Of a stretch of 64,000 bases of DNA, positions 53,301-61,988 are shown piece by piece. The translations under genes and the position numbers were made by a program. How positions within the stretch are numbered: position 1 is the first letter of the stretch; each line of letters begins with the position of its first letter. This DNA is from Micromonospora sp. MP36 (GTDB lineage: Bacteria > Actinomycetota > Actinomycetes > Mycobacteriales > Micromonosporaceae): contig NZ_VSFA01000001.1 in the NCBI RefSeq assembly GCF_008119785.1, positions 62,001-126,000 on the forward strand. Direction: 5' to 3'. Below the pieces are notes generated by a model. It was not told the origin of the DNA and searched no databases. It saw only the letters and a list, made by a program, of their open reading frames with translations.

Positions 53301-53867
53301 GTGGAATCAGTGCAGCCCCCCGCCGGTTCCCAGGTCTCCCGCGTACCGGCGCAGCGGACCCCGCCCGAGCAGTTGGCGCCGCCCGCGCCGGCCCCGGCGC
53401 CGGAACGTCCGCGGCGGCCGCTGCGTACCGTCCTCACGGTCGTCGCCGGGGTGCTGGCGCTGCTCTGTGCCGGCGGTGCCGTCGTCGGTTTCGTGCTGTA
53501 CGACCGTGCCACCGCGCCCGACCGCAGCGCTCCGGATGTCGTGGTGGCCAGTTACATCCAGGCCTTCCTGGTGGACCGCAACGACACGAAGGCGCAGGAG
53601 TTCACTTGCGAGCGCCAGAATGATCTCGGCGGCCTGCGATCGCTACGCGATGATCTCGTGGCACGGGAGAAGAGGTTTGCCACGACGATCTCGGTGAGCT
53701 GGGGTGCGTTGAGCGTTCAACAGTCGGGAGATGTCGCCCTGGTCGAAGTCGATCTCATCATCTCGGCCTTCGTCGACGGCATCTCGCAGAGCGATCGGCA
53801 GGGCTGGCGGTTCGAGACCAAGCGTAGTGATGACTGGGGGGTCTGCGCGGCCGAGCGTGTCGGCTGA
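53301..53867 (+). CDS. Single-pass membrane protein with extracytoplasmic NTF2-like domain
   Basis: A 188-residue protein (GTG 53301; GTG 53310 has a better Shine-Dalgarno and would give 185 residues). The N-terminal ~40 residues are Pro-rich (PEQLAPPAPAPAPERPRRP), then a membrane helix (TVLTVVAGVLALLCAGGAVV, ~residues 44-66). The outside part (~residues 75-188) has the pattern of NTF2-like lumazine/DUF4878-type domains: VVVASYIQAFLVDRNDTKAQ, SVSWGALSVQQSGDVALVEV and a C-terminal DDWGVCAAE. Two cysteines could form a disulfide. Codon third positions are less GC-biased in 53580-53860 than in the neighbours. Its end almost touches the convergent operon. Confidence 0.6.
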   Translation: MESVQPPAGSQVSRVPAQRTPPEQLAPPAPAPAPERPRRPLRTVLTVVAGVLALLCAGGAVVGFVLYDRATAPDRSAPDVVVASYIQAFLVDRNDTKAQEFTCERQNDLGGLRSLRDDLVAREKRFATTISVSWGALSVQQSGDVALVEVDLIISAFVDGISQSDRQGWRFETKRSDDWGVCAAERVG

Positions 53868-53875
53868 GGGCACCA

Positions 53876-54475
53876 CTACTCGAGCCAGAGCAGGTGGACC
53901 GGGACCTCCAACGTGACCGGTGCCTGGCCGCGCCAGGCCCACCGGTACCACTCCAATTCCGGAGCAACCCGGACGCAGATGTCCCCGTCCGCGCCGGCGT
54001 AGGTCTCGGTCACCGCGCGAAGGTCGCGCTGCTCGGTCGCCCCGGTCACGTGCACCACGCGCCGGCCGGTGACTGAGTCCGCCTCGACCACCGGGGTGGG
54101 CGGGCGACGGGTGGGCGCGTCGAGGGAGACCAGCCGGAACCCCGACCCGGCCGGCCGGGCGGCCGGCCCCCGCTCGCCAACGGTCTCCACCCACACCCGC
54201 TCCACCGGCACGAGCGGCGCGAAGACCTCCACCTGTTCCGCCTCGGCGCGGTACCACTCGTGCTCCGGGATGACCGGCACGTACGTCCGGCTGCCCTGCA
54301 CCACCCGCTCGTCGGCGCGCAGATCGCCGCGCCAGCCGAGGCCGGGCAGGCCCACCAGCACCCGACGGCCGCGCAGGTCGACGCGCCCGGCGGCGGGGAC
54401 GATCTCGACCGGTCGCGGCGGCAGCGGCGTCCAGTCGGGCTGGTCCGCGAAGGGGTCGGGCAGGGGATTGCTCAT
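53876..54475 (-). CDS. Hypothetical protein with two homologous repeats, last gene of the type IV secretion-like operon
   Basis: A 199-residue soluble protein from ATG 54475 (MSNPLPDPFADQPD). Two halves resemble each other: residues ~36-97 and ~137-199 share GRRV, (R)DLRA, PExEWYR and a closing VPV..(V/L)W(V/L)E. No signal peptide or membrane helix is present. I know no family for it. It begins 13 bp beyond the stop of the peptidoglycan hydrolase gene, so it probably belongs to the operon as a cytoplasmic accessory protein or substrate. Confidence 0.6.
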   Translation of the reverse strand: MSNPLPDPFADQPDWTPLPPRPVEIVPAAGRVDLRGRRVLVGLPGLGWRGDLRADERVVQGSRTYVPVIPEHEWYRAEAEQVEVFAPLVPVERVWVETVGERGPAARPAGSGFRLVSLDAPTRRPPTPVVEADSVTGRRVVHVTGATEQRDLRAVTETYAGADGDICVRVAPELEWYRWAWRGQAPVTLEVPVHLLWLE

Positions 54476-54488
54476 GGGCCGACAACCC

Positions 54489-55664
54489 TCATCCGGTGCC
54501 GGCCAGCGGTGCACCGCGCTGTCGCATGAACGGCACCGGGTTGATCGCGCCACGGCTGGACCGGTCGCTGTTGACGTGCACCTCGAAGTGCAGGTGCGGG
54601 CCGGAGGAGTTCCCGCTGCTGCCGGAGTAACCGATCACCTCGCCGGCCTCCACCGTCTGCCCCGGCACCACCTTGGGCCGCTGGATCAGGTGGCAGTACC
54701 GGGTGATGAACCCGCCCACGTGCAGGATGTCCACGAACCAGCCGCAGCCGCCCTTGTCCGGCCAGCCGTCCCGGTCGCAGTCCCGCCGGCCCGAATGGTC
54801 GGGGTCGCAGCGGGCCACCAGGACCCGGCCCGCGGACGCGGCGTGGATCGGAGTCTCCTTGTCCGCCGCCAGGTCGACCCCGTTGTGGCTGCGGCGCTCG
54901 GCGGTGCGGAAGCCGGAGACGATGCCGCCCGGGAGCGGCGCCGTCCAGCCGGAGGCGGCGATCCGAGTGCCGGCGGCGGCGTCGCAGACCGCCTTTCCGG
55001 CGATCTCCACCGTGCGGGCCGCGCCCCCGGCGAGCGCGTCGACGATGCGGGCGGCCAGGTCCTCGTGCTTCGCGTACGCGTCCGGGAAGGCGCTGACCTG
55101 CACCCGCTGCGCCACCACGGTCAGCGGGCGCCGCTGCCAGTCCGGCACCTTCAGCAGCTTCTCGTAGAACTTCCCGGCGGCGTACGACGGCGTCATCCGC
55201 TGCTGGACGCTGCCCCAGCCCGGGCGCTGCTGGAAGAGGCCCAGCGAGTCGTGGTCGGAGCCGACGCCCTCGTGCGGCAGCGCCAGCGACGCCGGCACGG
55301 TGCTGTTGGCGAGGTTGCGCAGCGCGGACTCCTGCATGGCGGTGGCCAGCGCGACGACCCACCCCCGGGCGGGCACCTTCTTGTCCTGGCCGACCTTGAT
55401 GATGACGGCGGCGTTGCGCAACTGGCCCTCGCCGTACTCGCTGAAGCGCGGCATGTCCCCGGTGACGTCGACCTGGTAGGCCGCGTCGCAGTCCAGGCCG
55501 GCAGTCAGGGCGTCCTTCTCGTCGCCGCCCAGTTCGGTGAGGAAGAACGCGCCGGCGCCGCCGACGCAGCAGAGCAGGGTGAGCACCGTGGCCAGTGCGG
55601 CGACCAGCACGCCGAGCCGCAGCTTGCGTCGGCGCGGGGTCGTCCCCTCCGCCACGGCGCTCAT
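54489..55664 (-). CDS. Membrane-anchored bifunctional peptidoglycan hydrolase: lysozyme-like domain plus M23 metallopeptidase (VirB1-like role)
   Basis: A 391-residue protein from ATG 55664 (gggag 5 nt upstream), overlapping the preceding stop. One N-terminal membrane helix (LGVLVAALATVLTLLCCVGG, ~residues 19-40) is followed by a lysozyme-like/transglycosylase domain with the putative catalytic Glu in ATAMQESALRNLAN and the DSLGLFQQRPGWG block (~residues 105-215). The C-terminus (~residues 255-385) is a LytM/M23 endopeptidase: SHNGVDLAAD and GPHLHFEVHV carry the zinc ligands. Such paired domains occur in conjugation proteins of Gram-positive bacteria (VirB1/Orf14 type) and open the wall for the secretion channel. 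Confidence 0.88.
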   Translation of the reverse strand: MSAVAEGTTPRRRKLRLGVLVAALATVLTLLCCVGGAGAFFLTELGGDEKDALTAGLDCDAAYQVDVTGDMPRFSEYGEGQLRNAAVIIKVGQDKKVPARGWVVALATAMQESALRNLANSTVPASLALPHEGVGSDHDSLGLFQQRPGWGSVQQRMTPSYAAGKFYEKLLKVPDWQRRPLTVVAQRVQVSAFPDAYAKHEDLAARIVDALAGGAARTVEIAGKAVCDAAAGTRIAASGWTAPLPGGIVSGFRTAERRSHNGVDLAADKETPIHAASAGRVLVARCDPDHSGRRDCDRDGWPDKGGCGWFVDILHVGGFITRYCHLIQRPKVVPGQTVEAGEVIGYSGSSGNSSGPHLHFEVHVNSDRSSRGAINPVPFMRQRGAPLAGTG

Positions 55665-56218
55665 TGCCGCTCCCAGTCGACCACATCCACCAGCCACCGC
55701 CCGTCCGAGGCCACCAGTTCCAGCCGGAGCCGGCCGTTGTCGAGCGGCACGATGGCCTCCACGAACGACTCCGTCCGGGGCCGGAGGGTCACCTGGCCGG
55801 CCATCCGCCGGGCCGGCACGCTCTCCGGGTCCGCACCGGTCAGCTTCTCCGTCAGCGCCGCCGTGGACAGCGGTCGCAGCCGGCCCTGCCAGTCCTCCCC
55901 GCTGCTGCCGGGGCCGGTCAGCCAGGCGGTGGTGAAGCGGCCGGCGGTCTGCTCGGGGGTCAGTTCGCCCGGCCGGGTCTTCGGCGAGGGCGCCGTGGAG
56001 CTCGCCAGCACCCCGTCGTCACCGGCCTCCGGGTCGGCCGTGCTGATCGGCTCGCGTGGCCGGTTGCTCAGACCGACGGTCCGGTCGACCGGACCGGAGA
56101 CCAGCCGGGCCACGCCGATCACGCCGAAGACCAGGGCGGCGATCACGAGCGCGATGCCGAGCCGGGACCGCAGCACCCGGGTGACCAGGAATTCCAGCGC
56201 CCGACGCATCGGCCTCAC
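55661..56218 (-). CDS. Single-pass membrane protein, possible VirB8-like component
   Basis: A 185-residue protein. GTG 56218 overlaps the VirB6-like stop and its own stop overlaps the hydrolase start, so it is coupled on both sides. A membrane helix at ~residues 22-40 (IALVIAALVFGVIGVARLV) precedes a linker and an outside domain of ~110 residues (QTAGRFTTAWLTGPG, FVEAIVPLDNGRLRLELVAS, WLVDVVDWER) with the secondary-structure rhythm of NTF2-like VirB8/TcpC domains. The assignment is from topology, size and operon position, not from conserved residues. Confidence 0.6.
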   Translation of the reverse strand: MRPMRRALEFLVTRVLRSRLGIALVIAALVFGVIGVARLVSGPVDRTVGLSNRPREPISTADPEAGDDGVLASSTAPSPKTRPGELTPEQTAGRFTTAWLTGPGSSGEDWQGRLRPLSTAALTEKLTGADPESVPARRMAGQVTLRPRTESFVEAIVPLDNGRLRLELVASDGRWLVDVVDWERQ

Positions 56219-58134
56219 CGCGCCTCAGAGCGCACCCGAGGTGCCGGCTTGGCCGGCGCGCGGTCGGTCGAGCCCGGCCGGTAGATGGCGAAGGAGGGAG
56301 CTTCCTCGGGCACGTCGGGCTCCGTCCAGCTCGCCGGCTGCCGGCGGGGGCGCGGCGCGGTGGGGCGGTGCCCGTCCTGCGGTTCCGGCCCCGGGACCTC
56401 TTCGGTTCGCTCCCGCCCGTCCGGCCGCTGGCGCTCGCCGTGCGACGGGTCCTCGTGCCGGGCCTCCGGCCGGAGGCTGCTCTGGTCGAGCATGACGCCG
56501 CGTCGGCGGCCGACCGCCGGCTCGGCCGTGCCGCCGGGCTCGGCCACGTCCAGCCGGGCCGCCACCCGGATGTCGCGGAAGAACCGGCGGTGCCAGGAGC
56601 CGGCCGAGCTGATCGCCTCGCTGCTGTCCTTGCCGCCGAGCTGGGTGATCCGCCGGTACGGGCGGAGCAGCAGCCAACCCACCACGCCGCAGAGCCAGAC
56701 CAGGACCACCTGGAGCCAGCCGGGCAGGGTGGGCGTGTTCATGATGAGGTCGACCGCGAACAGGTAGATGGCCGCGCCGGTGCCGAAGATGGCGATGTTG
56801 AAGACCGCCGCGACCACCGCGTTCGCCAGCCGGCGGAGGCCGGCGCTCGCCGGCCGCAGCAGGCCGACCGTGCCGAGGATCGGCGCGGCGATCACCGCCC
56901 AGCGGAAGATCAGGAAGCCGAGCAGCACCAGCAGCGAGGCGGTCAGGTCGAACATCGCGAAGAGCAGCGAGGCCAGCACCGCGATGAAGCCGGCCCCGAT
57001 CCGGTCCATGTCACGGACGCCCTGAAGGTATTCGTACGCCTCCGGGTCCTCCGTCTTGATCTGCTCGGCGACCTTCGCCCACTGCTGCTGCTTGGCCTTG
57101 ATGACCACATCCCGAGTGGCGGGATTCTTCCGGATCGACTCCGCCTCATCCCAGGTGAGCGACTTGGCGTCGTAGAGTGCCGGACCGTACTTCTTGGCGG
57201 TCTCGCTGTCGGCCGAGCCGAGCATTCCCCGCAGCCAGTTCCGGTAAAGCATCGTCTCCGTGGCGGTATCGCTGGCCCGCACGGCGGGGGGCCGCTTGTC
57301 GACGCAGGCGTCCGGGTTCGGCATCGCGCACCTGTCCGCCGGGATGTCCTTGGACCCGGGGCCGACGGCGTCGTGCACCACGCCCAGCGTGGTGATCAGG
57401 GTGTTGTCGGCGACGTTCGCGGACTTCACTGGCCAGGCGGCCAGGGCGGTCACCGCCACCATGACCAGCAAGGCCCAGCCGGCCGTGGTCATCGTGTTGC
57501 TCATGTCCGACTGGCGTGAGCGCCAGAGCAGATAGAGACCGACCACGCAGAGCGTGATGATGCCGAAGACGCTGAACACCTTCTGGTAGACGGCCTTCGT
57601 GGCGTGCTCCACCAGCGGGTCCGCCCAGGCCCACATCGAGCGCGGGTCCCAGGCCCGTTCGCGCAACGCGTTGGATGCGCCGATGACCGCGTTGGCGAAC
57701 ATGAACTCGCCGTTCGCGACCATGGTGGTGAAGCGGTAGTCGGGGTGGAGCACGGCCGAGGCGCAGCCGCCGTCCACGTCATACGTCGTGTAGCTGTATC
57801 CGGCGTAGCCGTACTCGCTGTAGAGCCCCTTGGGGCCGCGGAGCTTGGCGGAGTCGGGGCGGGAGGCGAACCAACCGGCGAGGCCCGAGTCGGGCGCGCC
57901 GGGGACCGGGGCGTTGCGGCACTCGACCTCGTCCTGGCTGACCTCCTTGAGCCGGGCAACGCAGGCGCGGAAGTCGGCCTGCCACTCCTTGGTGCTGCAC
58001 AGCTCGGCCCGAGCCTGAGCGACCGGGGTGGCGGTGGCGTACGCGGGTGTGGCCCCGACCACCGGCCAGGCGATCGTGGCCACGGCGAGTACGCCGAGCG
58101 CGAGGAGGAGCGCCGCGATCCGTGCCCGCGCCAT
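56215..58134 (-). CDS. Polytopic membrane protein, VirB6/TrbL-like channel component
   Basis: A 639-residue protein. It has an N-terminal signal-like helix (residues ~6-28), an outside domain of ~150 residues with several cysteines (LCSTKEW, DFRACVAR, VECRNAP, GGCASAV), and about six membrane helices between ~residues 185 and 490 (VFSVFGIITLCVVGLYLLW, WALLVMVAVTALAAWPV, FIAVLASLLFAMFDLTASL, LLVLLGFLIFRWAVIAAPIL, VVAAVFNIAIFGTGAAIYLF, LQVVLVWLCGVVGWLLL). A long acidic/Pro-rich cytoplasmic tail closes it. This layout is that of actinobacterial VirB6/TrbL homologues beside VirB4 genes. Its ATG follows the VirB4 stop after one base. Confidence 0.75.
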   Translation of the reverse strand: MARARIAALLLALGVLAVATIAWPVVGATPAYATATPVAQARAELCSTKEWQADFRACVARLKEVSQDEVECRNAPVPGAPDSGLAGWFASRPDSAKLRGPKGLYSEYGYAGYSYTTYDVDGGCASAVLHPDYRFTTMVANGEFMFANAVIGASNALRERAWDPRSMWAWADPLVEHATKAVYQKVFSVFGIITLCVVGLYLLWRSRQSDMSNTMTTAGWALLVMVAVTALAAWPVKSANVADNTLITTLGVVHDAVGPGSKDIPADRCAMPNPDACVDKRPPAVRASDTATETMLYRNWLRGMLGSADSETAKKYGPALYDAKSLTWDEAESIRKNPATRDVVIKAKQQQWAKVAEQIKTEDPEAYEYLQGVRDMDRIGAGFIAVLASLLFAMFDLTASLLVLLGFLIFRWAVIAAPILGTVGLLRPASAGLRRLANAVVAAVFNIAIFGTGAAIYLFAVDLIMNTPTLPGWLQVVLVWLCGVVGWLLLRPYRRITQLGGKDSSEAISSAGSWHRRFFRDIRVAARLDVAEPGGTAEPAVGRRRGVMLDQSSLRPEARHEDPSHGERQRPDGRERTEEVPGPEPQDGHRPTAPRPRRQPASWTEPDVPEEAPSFAIYRPGSTDRAPAKPAPRVRSEAR

Positions 58135-58135
58135 G

Positions 58136-61100
58136 TCACGCCTCCAGATCAGCCAGGACGGTCGGCAGCTGCCCGGCCGCCTGGGCGGCCGCGGCGGGGG
58201 TGGTGTCCAGGTGTTCCAGCAGCCCGTCGACGTACGACACGTCGACCCGGACCTTCTGCACCCGCCCGTCGACGTCGCGCATCACGAACTCGCGGAAGCC
58301 GAGCCGGGAGGCCGATCCGGAGTCCGCCTGGGAAAGCGAGGCCAGGGTGGCTTCGTAGCCGTCGTTGACCGGCACCCGCAGCAGCCGCAGCGCCTCGGAG
58401 GCGATCTCGGTGTCCTCGGCGATCCGGCCGACGAAGACGGTGGAGACCAGGTTCTGCACGTCGAGGCCGAGGATGTCCTTGGGGTTCTGCGAGGCGACCA
58501 GGGCGGCGAGGTTCCACTTGCGGGAGTCGCGGGCGAGGCGGACCAGGAACGACCGCCCGGAACGCCATCCCTCCATGAAGTGCGCCTCGTCCAGGCCGAC
58601 CAGCTTCCGCGAGGACATCGAGCCGCCGTAACAGCGGCGGACGGCGAGCCGGTGCGCGGTGTGCAGCATCGGCAGGGCGAGGGCCTCCTCGGCCGACCAG
58701 TACTCCCGCTCGATCTTGAGGTCGGGCAGCCGCAGCCCGGCCATGGTGATCACGGTGAGCGCGGCGTCCGCGCCGAGCAGTCCCTCCGGCGGCCGGCCGA
58801 AGAAGAGCATGGCCAGCGGCATCTCGGCGGTGTCCAGCAGCAGGTTCGCCAGCTCCCGGCCGGCGTCGTCGTCCAAACCCTGCAGGCAGGCGACCACATC
58901 GTCCAGGGTGGAGGTCTCCTCGGCCGGTACCTGGCGTACGGCGTGCCGGAACAGGGTGGCGGTGGACGCCTCCCGGGCCACCTGCGGCGGCACCAGCATC
59001 ATGCAGATGTCCTGCACCAGCATGCGGCGTTCCGCGCGGGCATTGGAGACCGCGATCTCGAACTCCCGGTCGCCCGCCGACCCGGCGCTGAACTCGCTGC
59101 GCAGCGGCGTCGGAATCAGCGCGTACGGGGCGAGGGTGCCCTGCTCGGAGCCGGTCAGGTTGAGCACCCGCGCGTACGGCGCCAGCTCCGGCATCGCGCA
59201 CAGCCGGGCCAGCGGGCCGGACGGGTCGAGCAGGGTCACCTGGACGCCGCGCCGGGCGGCCAGGTAGCCGAGCGCGCCGAGCAGGGTGGACTTGCCGCCG
59301 CCCGGTTCGGCGACGAACACGGCGAGCCCGGACCGCTCGCGTACCTCCATGGGGAAGTGCAGGTCGAGGAAGACCGGGCGGCGGCAGGTGCCGGCGGTCC
59401 GGCCGATCAGGTCGCCGCGCCGGTCGCCAACGGTGGAGGCGGCCTGCGGCAGCGCGGCGGCGAGCAGGTTGACCGGCATTCGGCGGACGTAGCCGGTGTT
59501 GGCGATCGGCTCGCCGGGGATGAACTCGCGGGCCAGCCAGTCCTGGTTCTTCGGGTGCTGGAGCGAGATCCGCAGCTCGCGGGAGTAGAGCTGGATGAGC
59601 CGCCGGGCCCGCTCCAGGCACTCCTCGCGGGTCCGGCCGCCGACCGCGATCCGGTGCCAGCCGTGCGCGCGGGCCGAGTCGACCGGCAGGCCGGTGGTCA
59701 TCTCGTCGCCGATCACCAGGGCCCGCTTGGCGAGCCGTTCCAGCTCGGGCGGGGCGTCGATGCCGTGCTCGGCGTAGTCGAGCTGCTGGGAGCGGATCAT
59801 CCGGAGCCGGTGCTCCAGGTTTCGGAAGGAGTCGCCGGGGCCGAGGATGTCCACCCGGGTGGAGAGCTCCATCGGCCACGGCAGCCGCTCGTGGAAGTGC
59901 AGCCAGGGCTCGTGCCGCTCGGGAATCTCCAGCGGCTCCATCCGGCCGACCGCGAGCACGGCCACGTGCCGCTCCTCGCCGGTCATCCGGTTGACCAGCT
60001 TCACCGTCGAGCCGTACGGGGTGCGGTAGCGCTCGACCTGCTCGGTGAGGGCGAGCAGGTCACCGCGTTCCCACCGCCCGTTGGTCACCGGGGACAGCGC
60101 GCCGGGCGGCGCCATGCACAGCGCGACGGAGCGGTAGAGCAGCCATTCCAGCTCCTGCGCGGTAACCCGGCGGCCCCGCATGCCGAACGCGCTGAGCACC
60201 TCGTCGAACTGCTCGACCGTGCGGCCCAGCCGGCGGCGCTCGCCGTCGGCGGTGCCGCGGCCGAAGGTGCGCAGCAGCCGTTCGGTGAGCGAGTCGCCCA
60301 GCGACCGGCGGGCGAACGTGACCCCGAGGTAGGTCTGACCCTCGGCGTGGTTGACCGCCATCAGGTGCCGCTGTGCCGCGACCAGGTGGTCGGCCCAGCC
60401 GGGCGTGCCGGGCACGTCGGGCAGCGGCGCGGCGGTGTGCGCGTCGATGGTGCGGGCCCACTCGTCGGCCGGGAACGGCCGGGTGGTGCGGCGCAGGTGC
60501 AGCCGGAAGCCGGCCAGGCCGGCGTACTGCTCGGAGATGGCCGAGAGCAGCGCCTCGCGCTCGGCGTCGGGGCGGAACGCCCAGCGCACCTCGGGCAGCC
60601 AGTACCAGGCGGTGACCGTGTTCGGGGTGAAGGTGAGGTGACCGGCGATCTCGGTGATCGCCAGCTCCACCGACGGGTCCCGGTCGCCGAACTTGATCTT
60701 CGGGGGGCGGACCTGGACCGGCTTCACGGGCTTGCCGCTCCGCGCCGCGGACCGCTGCCGCGGCGCTGTCACCTCCCGGCTCGGCGCAGTGGCGACCTCG
60801 CGGCCGCTCGACCGGGCCCCCGCCTCCGCCCGCCGGTCGCCACGGCGGGCCGGGCGGGCCGGGGCCTCGGGGTCGGCCAGTTCCGGCTCGGTCGTCGCGC
60901 GGAGCGCGGGCAGCCGGTCGCCGGCCTGGTGGGGGACCCGGGAACGGGTGGGCGCCGGATCGAGGGCGGCCGGCCGACCGGCGGGCCGCTCCGCCGGCTC
61001 GGCGGGGTACGACGGCACGTGGCTGGCCTCGGGGGCCTCCCGGGGGCGCCCGACCGGCCGTACGCCCGGAGCGGTCTCCCGGAGCCGGACGCTCGGCGGC

Positions 61101-61564
61101 TCCTCCTCCGGCGGGCCACCCTGGTCGGTCATCGAGGGGGGCGGCTCGGTCGGGGCGGCGGGCTGGTGCGGGATGGGCAGCGCCTCCCGCCCGACCCCGC
61201 GGCGGGGCGGCGCCACCACCGGTGTCGGCTCCGCCGCGGTGGGCAGGCCGGCCGGGGGGCTCGCGGGCCGGGCCGGGCGCCGGCCGCCGGGCTGCGCGCC
61301 GCCGAACAGGTCGAGGAACGGTGAGTCGATGTCGCCGCTGTCGCCGGTCGCCGGCCGCTGTTCGGGGCCCGGCGTGCGGGTCGTCGCCGGGCGGGGCGGT
61401 TGGAAGACCCCGACCCGACCGTGCCCGGGGCTGGTGACCAGGGCCGGGTCGAGAGCGACCTCGTCCAGTTCCTCGTCCTGCGGGTGATCGAACGATCGCG
61501 CTCGGTTACCGTGCGGCCCGGCCGGACGTCCGGCCGGGGAACCCGGCGTGGAAGAGCGACTCAT
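58136..61564 (-). CDS. VirB4-family type IV secretion ATPase with long disordered N-terminus
   Basis: A 1142-residue protein. The first ~285 residues are Pro/Ala/Arg-rich and apparently unstructured. The VirB4 N-terminal domain follows (FTPNTVTAWYWLPEVRWAF, ~residue 315; QTYLGVTFARRSLGDSL), then the RecA-like motor with Walker A VFVAEPGGGKSTLLGAL (~residues 748-764) and Walker B KLVGLDEAHFMEG (~990), plus AALVASQNPKDIL and a VGRIAEDTEIA block typical of VirB4/SCO6880-like ATPases. VirB4 energises substrate transfer and pilus or channel assembly. Both nucleotide motifs are intact. Its ATG overlaps the stop of a possible 18-codon ORF that itself overlaps the previous gene. Confidence 0.88.
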   Translation of the reverse strand: MSRSSTPGSPAGRPAGPHGNRARSFDHPQDEELDEVALDPALVTSPGHGRVGVFQPPRPATTRTPGPEQRPATGDSGDIDSPFLDLFGGAQPGGRRPARPASPPAGLPTAAEPTPVVAPPRRGVGREALPIPHQPAAPTEPPPSMTDQGGPPEEEPPSVRLRETAPGVRPVGRPREAPEASHVPSYPAEPAERPAGRPAALDPAPTRSRVPHQAGDRLPALRATTEPELADPEAPARPARRGDRRAEAGARSSGREVATAPSREVTAPRQRSAARSGKPVKPVQVRPPKIKFGDRDPSVELAITEIAGHLTFTPNTVTAWYWLPEVRWAFRPDAEREALLSAISEQYAGLAGFRLHLRRTTRPFPADEWARTIDAHTAAPLPDVPGTPGWADHLVAAQRHLMAVNHAEGQTYLGVTFARRSLGDSLTERLLRTFGRGTADGERRRLGRTVEQFDEVLSAFGMRGRRVTAQELEWLLYRSVALCMAPPGALSPVTNGRWERGDLLALTEQVERYRTPYGSTVKLVNRMTGEERHVAVLAVGRMEPLEIPERHEPWLHFHERLPWPMELSTRVDILGPGDSFRNLEHRLRMIRSQQLDYAEHGIDAPPELERLAKRALVIGDEMTTGLPVDSARAHGWHRIAVGGRTREECLERARRLIQLYSRELRISLQHPKNQDWLAREFIPGEPIANTGYVRRMPVNLLAAALPQAASTVGDRRGDLIGRTAGTCRRPVFLDLHFPMEVRERSGLAVFVAEPGGGKSTLLGALGYLAARRGVQVTLLDPSGPLARLCAMPELAPYARVLNLTGSEQGTLAPYALIPTPLRSEFSAGSAGDREFEIAVSNARAERRMLVQDICMMLVPPQVAREASTATLFRHAVRQVPAEETSTLDDVVACLQGLDDDAGRELANLLLDTAEMPLAMLFFGRPPEGLLGADAALTVITMAGLRLPDLKIEREYWSAEEALALPMLHTAHRLAVRRCYGGSMSSRKLVGLDEAHFMEGWRSGRSFLVRLARDSRKWNLAALVASQNPKDILGLDVQNLVSTVFVGRIAEDTEIASEALRLLRVPVNDGYEATLASLSQADSGSASRLGFREFVMRDVDGRVQKVRVDVSYVDGLLEHLDTTPAAAAQAAGQLPTVLADLEA

Positions 61565-61617
61565 GCGACCGCCTCACCCGCGTCGTCCGTCCGCCCCGTC
61601 GGGGTACGCCCGGTCAT
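61561..61617 (-). CDS. Possible 18-codon bridging ORF between the VirB3-like and VirB4 genes
   Basis: ATG 61617 overlaps the VirB3-like stop (ATGA) and the TGA of this ORF at 61561-61563 overlaps the VirB4 start (ATGA). The product would be MTGRTPTGRTDDAGEAVA. It may exist only to carry ribosomes from one gene to the next. No homology can be claimed for so short a peptide. Confidence 0.3.
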   Translation of the reverse strand: MTGRTPTGRTDDAGEAVA

Positions 61618-61976
61618 GCCAGTTCCTCCCGGATCCTGATCCGGCTCGCCACCAGCCGCGGGTCGCGCAGTTCGGCGGCCGGCTCCCGGGTGCGTCGCCA
61701 GTCCGTCAGCGCGGTCCGGATGACCATGCGCGCCGGTCGGTCCGGGTCGACGTACCGGAAGATGAACGAGGTGGTCACGATGGCGAGCGAGATCTCCCAC
61801 GCGGGGAAGAGCTCGACCTGCAACGTGAACAACCAGTGGATGAACATGTAGAGGGGCACGAGCAGCATGAACAAGCCGTACTGGGCGTACGGCAGGTGGA
61901 CGGGAAGGGTGTATCCGGGCGGCCCGAGATAGACGAGACGAGCCCGGTAGATGTCGTCGTCGGTGCGCAGCCGCAT
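61614..61976 (-). CDS. VirB3/PrgI-like small membrane protein
   Basis: A 120-residue protein with two hydrophobic helices close together (YGLFMLLVPLYMFIHWLF, ~residues 33-50, and WEISLAIVTTSFIFRYV, ~60-76), a short N-terminal domain (RTDDDIYRARLVYLGPPG) and a soluble basic tail (ARMVIRTALTDWRRTREPAAE). Size, topology and its place directly before a VirB4 gene are those of VirB3/PrgI/TcpE-type proteins, which anchor VirB4 at the membrane. It lies 12 bp after the VirB2-like gene stop. Confidence 0.7.
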   Translation of the reverse strand: MRLRTDDDIYRARLVYLGPPGYTLPVHLPYAQYGLFMLLVPLYMFIHWLFTLQVELFPAWEISLAIVTTSFIFRYVDPDRPARMVIRTALTDWRRTREPAAELRDPRLVASRIRIREELA

Positions 61977-61988
61977 GGTTGCCCGCGC

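Noticed and set aside
58028..61324. Plus-strand open frame of ~1100 codons opposite the VirB4 gene
   Set aside because: Antisense to an intact ATPase with Walker motifs; composition is Gly/Arg/Val/His-rich shadow sequence.
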